Under the pieces are notes generated by a model, which saw nothing but the letters and a program-made list of their open reading frames with translations, ran no database searches and had not been told where the DNA came from. From positions 3,191,001-3,255,000 of the forward strand of contig NZ_CP007031.1 of the NCBI RefSeq assembly GCF_000224005.2: 64,000 bases of DNA, written 5' to 3'. Each line of letters opens with the position of its first letter. The first letter of the stretch is position 1. The DNA is from Marichromatium purpuratum 984. GTDB taxonomy: Bacteria; Pseudomonadota; Gammaproteobacteria; Chromatiales; Chromatiaceae. Positions 32,469 through 42,203 of this stretch are shown here, in pieces. The position numbers and the translations under genes are program-made.

Positions 32469-33832
32469 CCTGGCAACCCCCGTACCGCCTCGGCGAAGAC
32501 CCGGCCACGATGGGCATAGCCCTCGAACATGTCGAAGCTCGCGCAGGCCGGCGAGAGCAGCACCCGGTCCCCCGGCCGCGCCAGCCCGGCGGCCAACCGC
32601 ACCGCCTCGAGCATGTCGGCGGCCTGGCGCAGCGGCACGCTCCCGGCGAGCGTCTGTTCGATCAGCGGCGCATCACGACCGAGCAGCACCACCGCGCGCG
32701 CGGCGCGCGCCACCGCCGGTCGCAGCGGCGCGAAATCCGCGCCCTTGCCGTCGCCGCCGGCGATCAGCACCACCCGAGCGGAATCGCCCTCGCCCACCAG
32801 TCCGTCGAGCGCGGCCACCGTGGCCCCCGGGTTGGTGCCCTTGGAGTCGTCGTACCAGCACACCCCGTCACGCTCGCGCACCAGCTCGCAGCGATGCGCC
32901 AGCCCGGAGAAATTGGTCAGCGCCTTGCAGCAGGCCTCGCGCGGCAGCCCGCAGGCCTCGGCGAGCGCCAGCGCGGCGAGCGCGTTGGCGAGGTTGTGGC
33001 GTCCGGCCAGGGCGAGGCGCGCGCACTCGAGCAGTGGCGTGTCGCCGCGACAGATCCAGTCCTCGCCGCGATGACGGCGCACCCCGTAGTCGTCCGCACC
33101 CGGCTCGCCGAGGGTGAAGCCGATCAGCGCTCGTCCCGGCTCGACGGCAACCATCGCCATCACCTCGGGGTCGTCGCGGTTGACCACCGCCACCCGCGCG
33201 TCGCGGTAGATCCGCGCCTTGGCCGCGGCATAGGCGGCAAGATCCGGGTAGCGGTCCATGTGATCGGGTGAGAGGTTGAGCACCACCGCGACCTCGGCGC
33301 CGAGATCGTGGGTGGTCTCGAGCTGGAAGCTCGAGAGTTCGAGCACATAGAGTTCGGCTTGCTCGTCGAGCAGCGCCAGCGCCGGCTCGCCGAGGTTGCC
33401 GCCGACCGCCACGCGCCGCCCGGCCAGCCGCGCCATCAGCCCGACCAGCGAGGTCACCGTGCTCTTGCCGTTGGAACCGGTGATGGCACAGATCGGCGCC
33501 CGCGCAGCGCGGGCGAACAGCTCGATGTCGCCGACCACCTCGACCCCGCGGGCGATCGCCGCGGCGATCAGCGGCTCGGCGAGCGCCACCCCGGGGCTGA
33601 CCACCAGCTGCTCGGCGGCCTCGAACACCTCGCGCTCGAAACCGCCGACGAACACCGCCAGCTCCGGCAGCGACTCGCGCAGCGCATCGAGTCCAGGGGG
33701 CTGAGCACGCGAGTCGGTCACCGCCGTCGGCACGCCCAGGGCGTGCAGATGGCGCGCGCAGGACAGCCCGGTCTTGCCGAGGCCGACGACCAGGGTCTTG
33801 GGGGCCGGGGGCTGGGTGAGTCGCTCAGTCAT
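32465..33832 (-). CDS. murD: UDP-MurNAc-L-alanine--D-glutamate ligase MurD
   Basis: The 455-residue ligase contains VVGLGKTGLSCARHL, the ATP loop ITGSNGKSTVTSL, LNLSPDHMDRY, GRHNLANALAALALA and the conserved DDSKGTNPGAT. It adds D-Glu to the growing stem peptide. One base separates it from mraY. The C-terminal end SPACASFDMFEGYAHRG is the usual MurD ending. Confidence 0.97.
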   Translation of the reverse strand: MTERLTQPPAPKTLVVGLGKTGLSCARHLHALGVPTAVTDSRAQPPGLDALRESLPELAVFVGGFEREVFEAAEQLVVSPGVALAEPLIAAAIARGVEVVGDIELFARAARAPICAITGSNGKSTVTSLVGLMARLAGRRVAVGGNLGEPALALLDEQAELYVLELSSFQLETTHDLGAEVAVVLNLSPDHMDRYPDLAAYAAAKARIYRDARVAVVNRDDPEVMAMVAVEPGRALIGFTLGEPGADDYGVRRHRGEDWICRGDTPLLECARLALAGRHNLANALAALALAEACGLPREACCKALTNFSGLAHRCELVRERDGVCWYDDSKGTNPGATVAALDGLVGEGDSARVVLIAGGDGKGADFAPLRPAVARAARAVVLLGRDAPLIEQTLAGSVPLRQAADMLEAVRLAAGLARPGDRVLLSPACASFDMFEGYAHRGRVFAEAVRGLPG

Positions 33833-33833
33833 A

Positions 33834-34916
33834 TCAACGGATCTTCAAGCTCGCCAGTCCGATCAGCACCAGTACCACGGTGACGATCCAGAAGCGCACG
33901 ATCACCCGCGGCTCGGGCCAGCCCTGCAGCTCGAAGTGATGATGCAGCGGCGCCATGCGGAAGATGCGCTTGCCGGTGAGCTTGAACGACATCACCTGGA
34001 GCATCACCGAGATGGTCTCGACCACGAACACCCCGCCCATCACGAACAGCACCAGCTCCTGACGCACCGCCACCGCTACGGTGCCGAGCGCGGCGCCGAG
34101 CGCGAGCGCGCCGACATCCCCCATGAACACCTGCGCCGGATAGGCGTTGAACCAGAGGAAACCGAGCCCGGCGCCGACCAGCGCGGCGCAGAAGATCACC
34201 AGCTCGCCGACGTCGGCGACATAGGGGATCAGCAGATAATCGGCGATCTCGGCGTGACCACTGGCATAGACGAAGAGACCCAGCGCCCCGGCCACCAGCA
34301 CCGTGGGCATGATCGCCAGCCCGTCGAGCCCGTCGGTGAGATTGACCGCGTTGCTCGAGCCGACGATGACGAAATAGGTCAGCAGGATGAACCAGGGGCC
34401 GAGCTGGATCGAGACGTTCTTCAGATAGGGGATCAGCAGCGCGGTCTCGGCCGGGGTGGAGGCGCTGACATAGAGGGCCACGGCGGCGACGAAGCCGAAC
34501 ACCGTCTGCCACAGATACTTCCAGCGCGCCGGCAGCCCGCGCGGGTCGCGCTGCACCAGCTTCTTGTAGTCGTCGACCAGACCGATGGCGCCAAAGGCCA
34601 GGGTGGTGAGCAACACGATCCAGACATAGTGGTTGCCGAGATCGGCCCACAGCAGAGTGCTGATGGCCACCGCCACCAGGATCAGCGCCCCGCCCATGGT
34701 CGGGGTGCCGGACTTCGACAGATGGCTCTGCGGGCCGTCGTCGCGCACCGTCTGGCCGATCTTGTAGGCACGCAGCCGACGGATCATCGGCCGCCCTACC
34801 AGCAAGGCGATCGCCAGCGCGGTCAACACCCCAAGGATGGCGCGCAGGGTGAGATAGCGAAAGACGCTGAACCCACTATCGAGTCCGGCGAGCCAGTCAG
34901 TCAGATAAAGCAGCAA
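33834..34916 (-). CDS. mraY: Phospho-MurNAc-pentapeptide translocase MraY
   Basis: The 360-residue integral membrane enzyme has about ten helices and the active-site motifs [29 protein letters not shown] and the loop PLHHHFEL. It attaches the UDP-MurNAc-pentapeptide sugar to undecaprenyl phosphate, giving lipid I. It overlaps the murF stop by 20 bases. Confidence 0.98.
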   Translation of the reverse strand: MLLYLTDWLAGLDSGFSVFRYLTLRAILGVLTALAIALLVGRPMIRRLRAYKIGQTVRDDGPQSHLSKSGTPTMGGALILVAVAISTLLWADLGNHYVWIVLLTTLAFGAIGLVDDYKKLVQRDPRGLPARWKYLWQTVFGFVAAVALYVSASTPAETALLIPYLKNVSIQLGPWFILLTYFVIVGSSNAVNLTDGLDGLAIMPTVLVAGALGLFVYASGHAEIADYLLIPYVADVGELVIFCAALVGAGLGFLWFNAYPAQVFMGDVGALALGAALGTVAVAVRQELVLFVMGGVFVVETISVMLQVMSFKLTGKRIFRMAPLHHHFELQGWPEPRVIVRFWIVTVVLVLIGLASLKIR

Positions 34917-36306
34917 ACTCGTCTCCTCCAGCGGCGCAGAGCGCCTCTACGATGCGTTCCATTCGTGCGGTGCGCGACCCCTTGACCAGCACCCGATCAT
35001 CGGCGCCGAGTTCGGCGCGCAGCGCGGCGATCAGCGCCGCCTGATCGGCGAAGTGCTCGCCCCCGGCGCCGAAGCCGTCGACCGCGGCGGCGCTCAGCGG
35101 ACCCACTGCGGCGAGGCGCTCGATGCCGGCGGCGCGCGCGCGCTCGCCGATCTCGCGGTGCAGCGACTCGGCCTCGGGGCCGAGTTCGCCGAGATCGCCG
35201 AGCACCAGCCAGCGGCGTCCGGCAAAGCCGCTCAGGACCGCGATCGCGGCGGCGATCGAGTCGGGGTTGGCGTTGTAGGTATCGTCGATCAGATGCAACC
35301 GTCCCGCCCCGCACAGCCGCGGGCAGAGTCGGCCGGGGACCGGGCGCAGCGCGGCCAGTCCGTCGCGGATCGCCGTGTCCTCGACACCGAGGGCGAACGC
35401 CACGGTGCTCGCGGCGAGGGCGTTGCGCACGTTGTGCTCGCCGGCCAGCGGCAGCGCCAGGGCGTGCGCCTCGCCACCGTGACGCGCGACGAAACGGGTG
35501 CGGAACCCCTGTGCGTCCCAGTCGACCTCGATCTCGGCACGAGCGGCCCCGACCGCCGGGCGCACCGTCGCCGGGGTACGCGGACCGTCGTCGATGGCGA
35601 AGGTCGAGACCCGCTGGGCGAACGCCAGCTCGCGCCACAGCCCGATGTAGGGCGAGTCCTCGGGCACCACCAGGATGCCGTGCGGGAGCAGCCCACGGGC
35701 GATCTCGCCCTTGGCGCGGGCGACCCCCTCGAGCGAGCCGAACCCCTCGAGATGGGCACGCCCGGCATTGGTGATCAGCGCCACGTCGGGACGGGCGATA
35801 TCGGTCATGTAACCGATCTCGCCGGGGTGGTTGGCACCCATCTCGAGCACCAGGAAATCCTCGTCGCGCGCGCCGAGCAGGGTCAGCGGCATGCCGATGT
35901 CGTTATTGAGGTTGCCGCTGGTGGCATGCACCCGGCCGACCTGGCCGAGGATCGCCGCGACCATTTCCTTGGCGGTGGTCTTGCCGTTGCTGCCGGTGAT
36001 CGCCACCACCCGAGCGCGCAACCGCGCCCGCCAGGCATGCGCCAGCCGGCCCAGCCCGAGCCGGGTGTCGTCGACCACCCACTGCGGCAGATCGACCGCC
36101 ACCGGATGATCGACCAGCGCCGCCACCGCACCGGCGCGCCGCGCCGCCTCGACGTGTTCGTGACCGTCGAAGCGTGGTCCGCGCAGGGCCACGAACAGCT
36201 GACCGCTGCAATCGACCCGACTGTCGGTGCCGACCCCGTCGAAACGGCAATCAGTGCCCTGGAGTCGGCCCCCGGCCGCGGTCACGGCCTCGCCAAGCGT
36301 CCACAT
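34897..36306 (-). CDS. murF: UDP-MurNAc-tripeptide--D-Ala-D-Ala ligase MurF
   Basis: The 469-residue ligase has the ATP loop [38 protein letters not shown] and [10 protein letters not shown]. It adds the D-Ala-D-Ala dipeptide made by Ddl. I choose ATG 36306, which shares its A with the murE stop (TGATG); a GTG seven codons earlier is possible but overlaps murE further. Confidence 0.96.
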   Translation of the reverse strand: MWTLGEAVTAAGGRLQGTDCRFDGVGTDSRVDCSGQLFVALRGPRFDGHEHVEAARRAGAVAALVDHPVAVDLPQWVVDDTRLGLGRLAHAWRARLRARVVAITGSNGKTTAKEMVAAILGQVGRVHATSGNLNNDIGMPLTLLGARDEDFLVLEMGANHPGEIGYMTDIARPDVALITNAGRAHLEGFGSLEGVARAKGEIARGLLPHGILVVPEDSPYIGLWRELAFAQRVSTFAIDDGPRTPATVRPAVGAARAEIEVDWDAQGFRTRFVARHGGEAHALALPLAGEHNVRNALAASTVAFALGVEDTAIRDGLAALRPVPGRLCPRLCGAGRLHLIDDTYNANPDSIAAAIAVLSGFAGRRWLVLGDLGELGPEAESLHREIGERARAAGIERLAAVGPLSAAAVDGFGAGGEHFADQAALIAALRAELGADDRVLVKGSRTARMERIVEALCAAGGDEFAALSD

Positions 36307-37862
36307 CAGTGATGTCCCTCCCGCCACTCGCGCAACGCCTCGACGGCCTGTGCGCGATCGCTGAATCGTCTCTTCAAGTCACCCATGTCCTGATAGGTCT
36401 CGTGTCCCTTGCCTGCGACCACTACCGCGTCACCGCGACCGGCGAGCGCGATGGCCAGCCGGATCGCCAACCCCCGCTGGTGCTCGACACGCACCCGCTC
36501 GCGCTCGCCGACGCCCTCGAGGATGTCGGCGACGATGGCCTCGGGCGATTCGGTGCGCGGATTGTCGTCGGTAAGGATCAGGCCGTCGCTGAGGCTCTCG
36601 GCGATCGACCCCATCAGCGGGCGCTTGCCGCGATCGCGATCGCCGCCGCAACCGAACACCGTGATCAATCGGCCACTGGTGTGCTCGCGGACATTGACCA
36701 ACGCCTTCTCCAGCGCGTCGGGGGTATGGGCGTAGTCGACCACCACCAGCGGCGCATCACTACCGCCGAAACACTCCATCCGCCCCGGCACCCCGCGGAT
36801 GCGTGCCAGCTCGCGCACCGCGCGCTCCAGCGGCAGCCCGCGCGAGCACATCACCGCCAGCACCGCGAGCAGATTGGCGGCGTTGAAGCGACCGATCAGC
36901 CCGACCTCGAGTTCGGCGCGCTCGGTGCGTCGGGTGGTGCGCGACTCGACGTGCAGATAAAGGCTGTGCGGACGCGGCTCGATGGCCAGGGCGCGCAGTC
37001 GCAGCGCACAGCGCGACGGGGTCGGACCCTCGGGATCGATGCCGTAACCGGCGACCTGGACCTCAGGGGCCAGGGTCTCGAGCAGACGCGCGCTGAACGG
37101 GTCGTCGAGATTGAGTACCGCCCACTGCAGCCCCGGGCTGAGGAAGAGTCGGCGCTTGGCCTCGCCATAGGCGGTCATGTCACCGTGATAGTCGAGATGG
37201 TCGCGACTGAGGTTGGTGAAGACGGCATGGCTGAAGCGCGCGGCGCTGGTGCGCCCCTGATCGAGTGCGTGCGAGGAGACCTCCATCGCCACCGCGCGCG
37301 CGCCCTGGGCGCGCAGCGACTCGAGCAGCGCCTGCAACGAGATCGCATCCGGGGTGGTGTGGGTGGGCGAGCGCAGCGCCCCGGGGAAGCCGTTGCCGAG
37401 GGTGCCGATCACCGCACAGTCAAGCTCCGGAGCGAGCGCCTGGGCGAGGAAGTGGCTGACGCTGGTCTTGCCGTTGGTGCCGGTGACGCCGAACAGCTCC
37501 AGGCGCTCGCTGGGCGCACCGTAGAAACGCGCGGCCAACGCGCTGGCGCGCGCCGCAAGCCCCTCGACCGGGATCACCGGCAAGCCGAGACAGGCGCCGA
37601 GATCGAGGATGGCCTCGACCGGCCAGTCCGCCGAGATCTCGGCGAGGATCGCCGTCGCCCCACGATGCTTGGCCTCCTGGGCGAAGGCCAGGCCGTGCAG
37701 ACTGCCCCCCTGGCAGGCGAGGAAGAGCGCGCCCTGCGACAGCATCCGACTGTCGAGCGCGATCGAGCACACCGGACGATCGGCGGCATCGCCGGCCTCG
37801 GCAACCCCATCGATGAGATCACCCAGACGCCAGGCGCAGGCGGTCGAGGAGAGCGCGATCAC
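36306..37862 (-). CDS. murE: UDP-MurNAc-tripeptide synthetase MurE
   Basis: The 518-residue ligase shows the ATP loop VTGTNGKTSVSHF, THTTPDA, NLSRDHLDYHG, DYAHTPDALEKAL and the motif DDNPRTESP. The DNPR sequence marks the meso-diaminopimelate-adding form, so this organism has Gram-negative type A1-gamma peptidoglycan. It overlaps ftsI by 4 bases and murF by 1. Confidence 0.97.
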   Translation of the reverse strand: MIALSSTACAWRLGDLIDGVAEAGDAADRPVCSIALDSRMLSQGALFLACQGGSLHGLAFAQEAKHRGATAILAEISADWPVEAILDLGACLGLPVIPVEGLAARASALAARFYGAPSERLELFGVTGTNGKTSVSHFLAQALAPELDCAVIGTLGNGFPGALRSPTHTTPDAISLQALLESLRAQGARAVAMEVSSHALDQGRTSAARFSHAVFTNLSRDHLDYHGDMTAYGEAKRRLFLSPGLQWAVLNLDDPFSARLLETLAPEVQVAGYGIDPEGPTPSRCALRLRALAIEPRPHSLYLHVESRTTRRTERAELEVGLIGRFNAANLLAVLAVMCSRGLPLERAVRELARIRGVPGRMECFGGSDAPLVVVDYAHTPDALEKALVNVREHTSGRLITVFGCGGDRDRGKRPLMGSIAESLSDGLILTDDNPRTESPEAIVADILEGVGERERVRVEHQRGLAIRLAIALAGRGDAVVVAGKGHETYQDMGDLKRRFSDRAQAVEALREWREGHH

Positions 37863-39625
37863 AGCCCTGGCCCTCCACGTCCGCTCAACAGCATCGATGG
37901 GGGAGGATCATCCGGCGGCACGTTGAACAGCCGCAGCGCCCCCTCCATCACCTTCTGGAACACCGGGGCGGCGACCACCCCACCGTAGTAGGACTTGCCG
38001 CCCGGCTCGTCGATCATCACCACCGTCACCAATCGCGGACGCTCCGCCGGCGCGAAACCGGCGAACACCGCCTGATAGCGCCGGCCCGCATAGCCATTGG
38101 GACCGGCTTTCTTCGCCGTCCCGGTCTTGCCCGCCACGCGATAGCCGGCGATCGCCGCGCGCCGGGCGGTGCCTTTCTCGGACACCACCTGTTCCATGAT
38201 CGCGCGCACCGTGCGCGCGGTCTCGGCACTGAGCACCCGGCTCCCCGGCATCGTCGCCCCCGGCTCGCGTCTGAGCAGGGTGACCGGACGCTTGATGCCG
38301 TCGGCGGCGAGCGTGGCATAGGCCTGGGCCAGCTGCAGCGTGGTCACCGACAGGCCGTAGCCGAAGGCGAGCGTGGCGTGCTCGAAGACCCGCCAGTCTG
38401 AATAGTGACGCAGGTTGCCGGGGCTCTCGCCGGGAAATCCGATCCCGGTGACACGACCGAAGCCGAGATGGTCGTAGAGGCTCCAGAGGTCGGCGTACTC
38501 CATCATCTGCGCGATCTTGACCACGCCGACGTTGCTCGACTTGGCGATCACCCCGGTGACGTCGAGCAGACCGTAGTCGTGGACGTCGCGCACCAGATTG
38601 CGCCCGACCCGGAAGTAACCCGGCTCGGTGTCGATCTCGGTGGTGGGCGTGATCAGCCCGCGCTCGAGCGCCGCGGCCACCACCAGCGGCTTGACCGTGG
38701 AGCCGGGCTCGATCACGTCGGTGACACAGCGATTGCGACGACGCTCGCTACCGCCATCGCTCAACGCGTTGGGGTTGTAGCCGGGCTGGTTGACCATCGC
38801 CAGCACCTCGCCGGTGTCGACATCGAGCGTCACCAGGGTGCCGCCGACGGCCTCGTGCTCGCGCACCGCCGCCAGCAGCTCGCGATAGGCGAGGAACTGC
38901 AGCCGGCGGTCGAGACTCAGCACCAGATCGGTGCCCTGGCGCGGCGGGCGCAGCTGCTCGACCTCCTGGACGATGCGCTTGCGCCCGTCGCGGATCACCC
39001 GGCGCAGCCCCGGCTCGGACTGGAGCTGGGCGTCGTAGGCGAACTCGATACCCTCCTGACCACGGTCCTCGATGTCGGTGAAGCCGATGACGTGCCCGAA
39101 CACCTCGGCGCCCGGATAGAAACGCCGGTACTCGGTCTCGAAGTCGACACCACCGAGACGCTCGCGTGCGATCAGCTCGCGCACCGCGCGCGCCTCGTCG
39201 AAATCGACCCGACGCTTGAGATAGATGAAACCGCGATCGGACTTGGCAAGCACCCGCTCGCGTAGCGCCTGCGGCTCGAGACCCAGCGCCCGCGCCAGCT
39301 CGGGGAGCACGTCGAGCCGCTCGACCAGTTTGCGCGGATCGGCCCACACCGTCTCGACCGGGGTGCTGACGGCCAGCGGCTCGCCGTTGCGGTCGCTGAT
39401 CATGCCGCGACGCGCGGCGATCTCGGCCACCCGCAGATAGCGCCGCTCGCCCTCGGTCTGGAGGAAGTCGGTCTCGACCACCTGACGATAGAAGACCCCG
39501 GCGCCGAGCAGCACGAAGGCCACCGCCAGCGCCATCAGCAACAGCCGACGACGCAATCCGATGTCGGGGCGACGGGGCTTGGCGGGTTCGCGCGAGCGCC
39601 GGGAACGACGGCTAGGGTTGGCCAT
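37859..39625 (-). CDS. ftsI: Septal transpeptidase FtsI (PBP3)
   Basis: The 588-residue protein has a basic N-terminus, one membrane helix at about residues 27-45 (LLLMALAVAFVLLGAGVFY), a dimerisation domain, and a transpeptidase with the three catalytic motifs: STVK (Ser nucleophile) near residue 310, SSN, and KTGTAKK. FtsI cross-links septal peptidoglycan and works with FtsW. It overlaps ftsL by 14 bases. Confidence 0.97.
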   Translation of the reverse strand: MANPSRRSRRSREPAKPRRPDIGLRRRLLLMALAVAFVLLGAGVFYRQVVETDFLQTEGERRYLRVAEIAARRGMISDRNGEPLAVSTPVETVWADPRKLVERLDVLPELARALGLEPQALRERVLAKSDRGFIYLKRRVDFDEARAVRELIARERLGGVDFETEYRRFYPGAEVFGHVIGFTDIEDRGQEGIEFAYDAQLQSEPGLRRVIRDGRKRIVQEVEQLRPPRQGTDLVLSLDRRLQFLAYRELLAAVREHEAVGGTLVTLDVDTGEVLAMVNQPGYNPNALSDGGSERRRNRCVTDVIEPGSTVKPLVVAAALERGLITPTTEIDTEPGYFRVGRNLVRDVHDYGLLDVTGVIAKSSNVGVVKIAQMMEYADLWSLYDHLGFGRVTGIGFPGESPGNLRHYSDWRVFEHATLAFGYGLSVTTLQLAQAYATLAADGIKRPVTLLRREPGATMPGSRVLSAETARTVRAIMEQVVSEKGTARRAAIAGYRVAGKTGTAKKAGPNGYAGRRYQAVFAGFAPAERPRLVTVVMIDEPGGKSYYGGVVAAPVFQKVMEGALRLFNVPPDDPPPSMLLSGRGGPGL

Positions 39626-39902
39626 GGCCGGTCTCCTCGAGCAACAGCACGTCGCCGGGGCGCGGCGAGAACATGCCGAGCTGCTCGCGCACGATCCGCT
39701 CGATCCGCGAATGGGTGGAGAGCGCCGCCTCCTCGAGTCGCAGCCGGTTCCACTCGACGTCGATGGCGTCGCGCTGGGCGCGCAGGTCCTGGAGCTGGGC
39801 GAAGTGCACCCGGGTCAGATACTTGGTGTGGACCACGGCGATGGCCGAGACCACCACCGCGAACCCCAGCACCGCCGCGATCCAGAGTTCAGCACGCGCC
39901 AT
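39612..39902 (-). CDS. ftsL: Cell division protein FtsL
   Basis: The 96-residue bitopic protein has one N-terminal membrane helix ([21 protein letters not shown]) and a periplasmic coiled coil with the characteristic [23 protein letters not shown], split in the middle by a Thr-Ser step. FtsL forms the FtsQLB complex that activates FtsWI. ATG 39902 overlaps the rsmH end by 14 bases, which favours it over earlier in-frame codons. Confidence 0.93.
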   Translation of the reverse strand: MARAELWIAAVLGFAVVVSAIAVVHTKYLTRVHFAQLQDLRAQRDAIDVEWNRLRLEEAALSTHSRIERIVREQLGMFSPRPGDVLLLEETGHGQP

Positions 39903-40860
39903 CGGCTGTGCTCCGCTCGGCCACGCGCATGATGGCGCTGCGCGCGCGCGGGTTGGACTCGGATTCGACCGTCGAGGGACGCTGCGCCTTGCCGAGCAGG
40001 CGCAGCCGCCCCGGGGCCGGGGCACCGGTCACCGGCACGCCCTTGGGCAGCACCGCGCCGCGCGACTCGCGACGCATGAAGTGCTTGACGATGCGGTCCT
40101 CCAGCGAGTGGAAGCTGATCACCACCAGCCGCCCACCGGGGGCGAGCAGCTCGCAGACCTGATCGAGGCAGCGCTCGATCTCGCCGAGTTCGTCGTTGAC
40201 CTGGATGCGCAGCGCCTGGAAGGTGCGGGTGGCCGGGTGCTTGCCCGGCTCGCGCCGCCCCGGCTGGGCGCGATCGACCAGCGCGGCAAGCTCGGCGGTG
40301 GTGCGCAGCGGGGCCTCGGCACGACGCTCGCAGATCGCGCGCGCGATACGCTTGGCGAAGCGCTCCTCGCCGAACTCGCGCAGTACGCGCGCGATCTCCT
40401 GCTGTTCCGCATGCATCAGCCAGTCCGCAGCCGACTCGCCCCGACTCGGGTCCATGCGCATGTCAAGCGGCCCGTCGGCGCTGAAGCTGAAGCCGCGCTC
40501 GGCGGTGTCGAGCTGCGGCGAGGAGACGCCGAGATCGAGCAGGATGCCGTTGAGCGGTTCGGTCTCGCCGGCCTCGGCGAGCGCCGCGCCGATCCCGCCG
40601 AAGGCGCTGTGGAGGATGCGAAAACGCGGGTCGTCGAGCGCGCGCGCGGCGGCGATCGCCTCGGGATCGCGGTCGAGCCCGATCAGCCGCCCTGTCGGAG
40701 CCAGCCGCGCGAGCACGGCGCGACTGTGCCCGCCGCGCCCGAAGGTCGCGTCGACATAGCGCCCGCCCGGTTCGGTCACCAGCGCACTCACCGCCTCGTC
40801 GAGCAGCACCGAGCGATGAATGGTCTGGGAGTCCATGGGAACAGGGCGTGCAGGGGTCAT
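39889..40860 (-). CDS. rsmH: 16S rRNA (cytosine-1402-N4)-methyltransferase RsmH
   Basis: The 323-residue SAM-dependent enzyme shows [10 protein letters not shown], the SAM-binding [22 protein letters not shown], and [16 protein letters not shown]. It methylates C1402 in the ribosomal P site. The start is uncertain between ATG 40860 and ATG 40836, eight codons later, which would begin directly at [10 protein letters not shown]; the first is 8 bases from the mraZ stop. Confidence 0.96.
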   Translation of the reverse strand: MTPARPVPMDSQTIHRSVLLDEAVSALVTEPGGRYVDATFGRGGHSRAVLARLAPTGRLIGLDRDPEAIAAARALDDPRFRILHSAFGGIGAALAEAGETEPLNGILLDLGVSSPQLDTAERGFSFSADGPLDMRMDPSRGESAADWLMHAEQQEIARVLREFGEERFAKRIARAICERRAEAPLRTTAELAALVDRAQPGRREPGKHPATRTFQALRIQVNDELGEIERCLDQVCELLAPGGRLVVISFHSLEDRIVKHFMRRESRGAVLPKGVPVTGAPAPGRLRLLGKAQRPSTVESESNPRARSAIMRVAERSTADGAC

Positions 40861-40868
40861 GAGAGGGC

Positions 40869-41324
40869 TCACAGGGTGAAGGACCCGAGTCCGGCCGCGG
40901 CGGCCAGCTCGTCGATCGCGGTGTCGTTCAGTGCCGCGACGGTACGCGCGTTCCAGGCAAGCTCGTCCCACAGCTCGAACTTGGCACCCTGGCCGACGAA
41001 GGCGACCCGTTTGTCGAGCGTGGCGAAATCACGCAAATGCTGGGGCAACAGGATTCGACCCTGAGCATCCATTTCCACGTCTTGTGCATTCCCGATATAG
41101 AGGCGCTGGATAGCGCGTGCCGTGGCATCGAAGGCGGGGAGTGCGGCGAGTTTGCGCTCGATCGTGTCCCATTCGGACTCTGGATAGAGCAGCAGACAGC
41201 GGTCACGATCGACCGTCACGACCAGCTGGGAATCACAGGCAGCACGCAGCCGTTCACGGTACCGGGCAGGTACCGCGAGACGTCCCTTGGCATCGAGATT
41301 GACGAGACTGACCCCCCGAAACAC
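40869..41324 (-). CDS. mraZ: Transcriptional regulator MraZ
   Basis: The 151-residue protein is collinear with E. coli MraZ (152). It has the two SpoVT-AbrB-like halves, each with a DxxGR motif: [18 protein letters not shown] near the start and [13 protein letters not shown] in the middle. MraZ represses its own dcw promoter by binding TGGGN repeats, which are visible just upstream. The start codon is GTG at 41324, placed by the family's invariant MFRG beginning. Confidence 0.97.
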   Translation of the reverse strand: MFRGVSLVNLDAKGRLAVPARYRERLRAACDSQLVVTVDRDRCLLLYPESEWDTIERKLAALPAFDATARAIQRLYIGNAQDVEMDAQGRILLPQHLRDFATLDKRVAFVGQGAKFELWDELAWNARTVAALNDTAIDELAAAAGLGSFTL

Positions 41325-41357
41325 CGAGCGCCCCCGCGGCGAACCGCCTGGTTCCTG

Positions 41358-41393
41358 CTCCCTGATTCCCCACTCCCCCCCACTTGACTCCCA
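41358..41393 (-). promoter_or_regulatory. MraZ operator: spaced TGGG boxes
   Basis: On the minus strand TGGGAG (41393), TGGGGG (41382), TGGGGA (41372) and AGGGAG (41363) follow each other at 11, 10 and 9 bases. MraZ is known to bind TGGGN repeats with roughly one helical turn of spacing in front of dcw clusters. The first box overlaps the last base of the -10 hexamer, so binding would block RNA polymerase. Confidence 0.75.
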
Positions 41394-41421
41394 TGTTAGA
41401 GAGGGGTCTGGGGTCAGTCAA
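41393..41421 (-). promoter_or_regulatory. Sigma70 promoter of the dcw cluster (Pmra)
   Basis: On the minus strand TTGACT (41416-41421) and TAACAT (41393-41398) are separated by exactly 17 bases, about 65 bases before the mraZ start. This is the best promoter in the window and the expected main entry for the cluster. Confidence 0.8.
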
Positions 41422-41610
41422 GGAAACGGTGGACTTTATTCTTGGACAGTCAGCAACTTACGCCGGCAAGTTCGACCAACGCCGAAGAGCCGGTGAAAGG
41501 TTTGGATATCAAAAGGCTGGAGAATAAACTTCAGGTCACGCTTCACCTTCCGACCAGGTTGGGCGCGAGCACTGAATGGGGACGGAGACAAAGATCGATG
41601 GTGGGAAGGG

Positions 41611-41974
41611 AGTCGGCCGATAAGCCGGGTTCTGTCGTGGACAGCCATTCATCTGGGACGCGCGTCGCCGCGCGCCTCTAGCGACCTACCCGGGAACACG
41701 CGCGGGCCGCGCGCTGCGGTCGAAGCCGCGAGTTCCCCTATTTGGTCTTGCTCCGGGTGGGGTTTACCCTGCCACTGATGTTGCCATCAGCGCGGTGCGC
41801 TCTTACCGCACCATTTCACCCTTACCTCCCGTCCGAAAACGGGATCGGCGGTATCTTTTCTGCGGCACTTTCCGTGGACTCTCGCCCCCCAGGCGTTACC
41901 TGGCACCCTGCCCTATGGAGCCCGGACTTTCCTCTCCCGTCACCAGGACGGAAGCGACTGTCTGGCCGACTCCC
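41611..41974 (-). ncRNA. rnpB: RNase P RNA (class A)
   Basis: The minus-strand transcript begins GGGAGTCGGCCAGACAGTCGC and ends with the conserved 3' segment complementary to CCGATAAGCCGGGTTCTGTC. Internal landmarks of bacterial RNase P RNA are present, including the reverse complements of CCCAGGCGTTACCTGGCACCC and CCCTATTTGG. The 5' and 3' GAGTCGGCC/GGCCGACT ends pair as helix P1. The RNA is the catalytic part of the enzyme that trims tRNA 5' leaders. About 364 nt is a normal length. Position next to the dcw cluster and rsmI is common. Confidence 0.96.
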
Positions 41975-41982
41975 AAGCAAAC

Positions 41983-41988
41983 AGTATA
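41983..41988 (-). promoter_or_regulatory. -10 element of rnpB
   Basis: TATACT on the minus strand lies 8 bases ahead of the predicted rnpB 5' end. The -35 region (GACCTA or CGACCT) is poor. Confidence 0.55.
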
Positions 41989-42023
41989 CCCGAGAACTAT
42001 GCCTTAGGTCGCACGGGATCGAG

Positions 42024-42114
42024 CCGCCAGCCGCCAGCCGCCAGCCGCCAGCCGCCAGCCAACAGCCAACAGCCAACAGCCAACAGCCAACAGCCAACAG
42101 CCAACAGCCAACAG
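42024..42114 (-). repeat. Heptanucleotide array 4 (5 x CCGCCAG then 8 x CCAACAG)
   Basis: Thirteen unbroken 7-bp units switch once from one variant to the other: five CCGCCAG followed by eight CCAACAG. The reverse complements, CTGGCGG and CTGTTGG, belong to the same family as array 1. The array lies upstream of the rnpB promoter, about 35 bases from the -10. Confidence 0.9.
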
Positions 42115-42161
42115 CGGATTGTCTTCGGCTCCCGATGGTGAGGGCAGGCGCCCACTGGGGG

Positions 42162-42196
42162 CTGGTGACTGAGAGCTGGCGACTGGCGGCTGAAAG
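42162..42196 (+). repeat. Heptanucleotide array 5 (5 units) beside rsmI
   Basis: The units CTGGTGA, CTGAGAG, CTGGCGA, CTGGCGG and CTGAAAG end 7 bases from the rsmI stop codon. The terminal CTGAAAG is the same variant that ends array 3, also next to a stop codon. Confidence 0.7.
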
Positions 42197-42203
42197 CCGC
42201 CCC

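Noticed and set aside
41822-42097. Minus-strand frame with Trp/Leu/Ala repeats
   Set aside because: It is made of heptamer array 4 followed by the RNase P RNA gene, so it is not a protein gene.
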